From UBA5336 sp038522375 (GTDB lineage Bacteria > Pseudomonadota > Alphaproteobacteria > Caulobacterales > Hyphomonadaceae): a DNA stretch of 22,055 nt. Location: positions 1 through 22,055 of the forward strand of contig JBCBKE010000051.1 in NCBI GenBank assembly GCA_038522375.1, written 5' to 3'. A program made the position numbers and the translations under genes. Each line of letters opens with the position of its first letter. The first letter of the stretch is position 1. Under the pieces are notes generated by a model that saw nothing but the letters and a program-made list of their open reading frames with translations, was not told the origin of the DNA and searched no databases. Shown here in pieces: positions 21,735-22,055 of the stretch.

Positions 21735-22055
21735 ATGCCCATGCTGCGCCAATGCCTTGCCGTCTGCCTTGTCCTGCTTGCTGTGGCGTCGCTCTCGCGT
21801 CCAGCCGCAGCAGACCCCTACGATGCGGGCCATGCCCTGGTTGATCTCGTGTCCGAACGCGAGGTCGCCGTGGTGGGAGAGACCATCTACCTGGGCCTGA
21901 ACCTCGAACTTGACGAGGGTTGGCACGTATACTGGCGAAACCCCGGGGATGCGGGCCTGCCGCCTGTGCTGGTCTGGGAGGACGGATCTGCGCTTGCCGG
22001 AACGACCGAGGGCGATGGCTTTACGTGGCCGATGCCCGAACTCCTGCCCGTCCTG
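21735..22055 (+). CDS. DsbD/ScsB-like protein-disulfide reductase, N-terminal part (cut by window edge)
   Basis: The first 107 codons of an exported protein. A signal peptide covers residues 1-26 (hydrophobic LAVCLVLLAVASL, cleavage after PAAA, before DPYDA). The mature part contains GWHVYWRNPGDAGLPP (62-77) and DGFTWPMPE (94-102), the hallmark of the N-terminal periplasmic domain of the ScsB/DsbD-type disulfide reductases. Full-length proteins then have a membrane domain and a thioredoxin domain that pass electrons from cytoplasmic thioredoxin to the periplasm; these lie outside the window. aaagga precedes ATG 21735; a second in-frame ATG at 21741 is also possible. The gene lies about 100 bases beyond the SapC terminator and so likely has its own promoter. 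Confidence 0.85.
   Translation, partial: MPMLRQCLAVCLVLLAVASLSRPAAADPYDAGHALVDLVSEREVAVVGETIYLGLNLELDEGWHVYWRNPGDAGLPPVLVWEDGSALAGTTEGDGFTWPMPELLPVL

Overview
The window looks like chromosomal DNA from a GC-rich, free-living alphaproteobacterium. Short SD-led genes, SapC, DUF885, AGE-family and SqdB proteins and a ScsB/DsbD-like protein at the edge suggest a marine-type lineage such as Hyphomonadales, Maricaulales or a relative. That placement is inferred from protein style, not from a marker phylogeny. I see no rRNA, tRNA, CRISPR array, insertion sequence, prophage or integration scar.

Layout. 1-1.7 kb: start of a leftward hypothetical protein, then three small rightward genes: an SH3-like small protein, a two-helix membrane protein, and an exported NTF2-like protein that resembles iota-class carbonic anhydrases. 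1.7-6.85 kb: a leftward series on the minus strand (UDP-glucuronate 4-epimerase-like protein, PaaI-type thioesterase, AGE-family sugar epimerase, then thrS after a 276-base gap). 7.0-9.9 kb: a rightward non-canonical thiolase-like gene converging with a leftward flavin-dependent oxidoreductase. 10.2-14.0 kb: leftward sqdB (UDP-sulfoquinovose synthase), divergent from a rightward galU-hldE pair. 14.0-15.9 kb: a lone leftward DUF262/DUF1524 (GmrSD/SspE-like) probable defence nuclease. 16.0-18.7 kb: recF and a membrane-anchored M20 peptidase. 18.7-22 kb: a leftward Tat-exported DUF885 protein whose metal site appears destroyed, a divergent SapC-family gene with a good terminator, and the first 107 codons of a DsbD/ScsB-like protein.

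How the genes fit together. The strongest shared theme is nucleotide sugars and the cell envelope. GalU makes UDP-glucose, which SqdB converts with sulfite to UDP-sulfoquinovose for sulfolipid. HldE makes the ADP-heptose precursor used in LPS core. The 4-epimerase acts on UDP-glucuronate, which is also derived from UDP-glucose, though the dehydrogenase is not in the window. The glycosyltransferases that use these products are not here either. thrS and recF are housekeeping genes.

Most unusual items: the carbonic-anhydrase-like exported protein, the isolated DUF262/DUF1524 gene with a DGLQR variant of the usual DGQQR motif, the DUF885 protein with a QQGLPGRH sequence where HExxPGHH is expected, the thiolase homologue that lacks both catalytic cysteines, and a perfect 11-bp inverted repeat lying inside a possible 34-codon membrane-peptide ORF. 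I did not find convincing evidence of a new multi-gene system.
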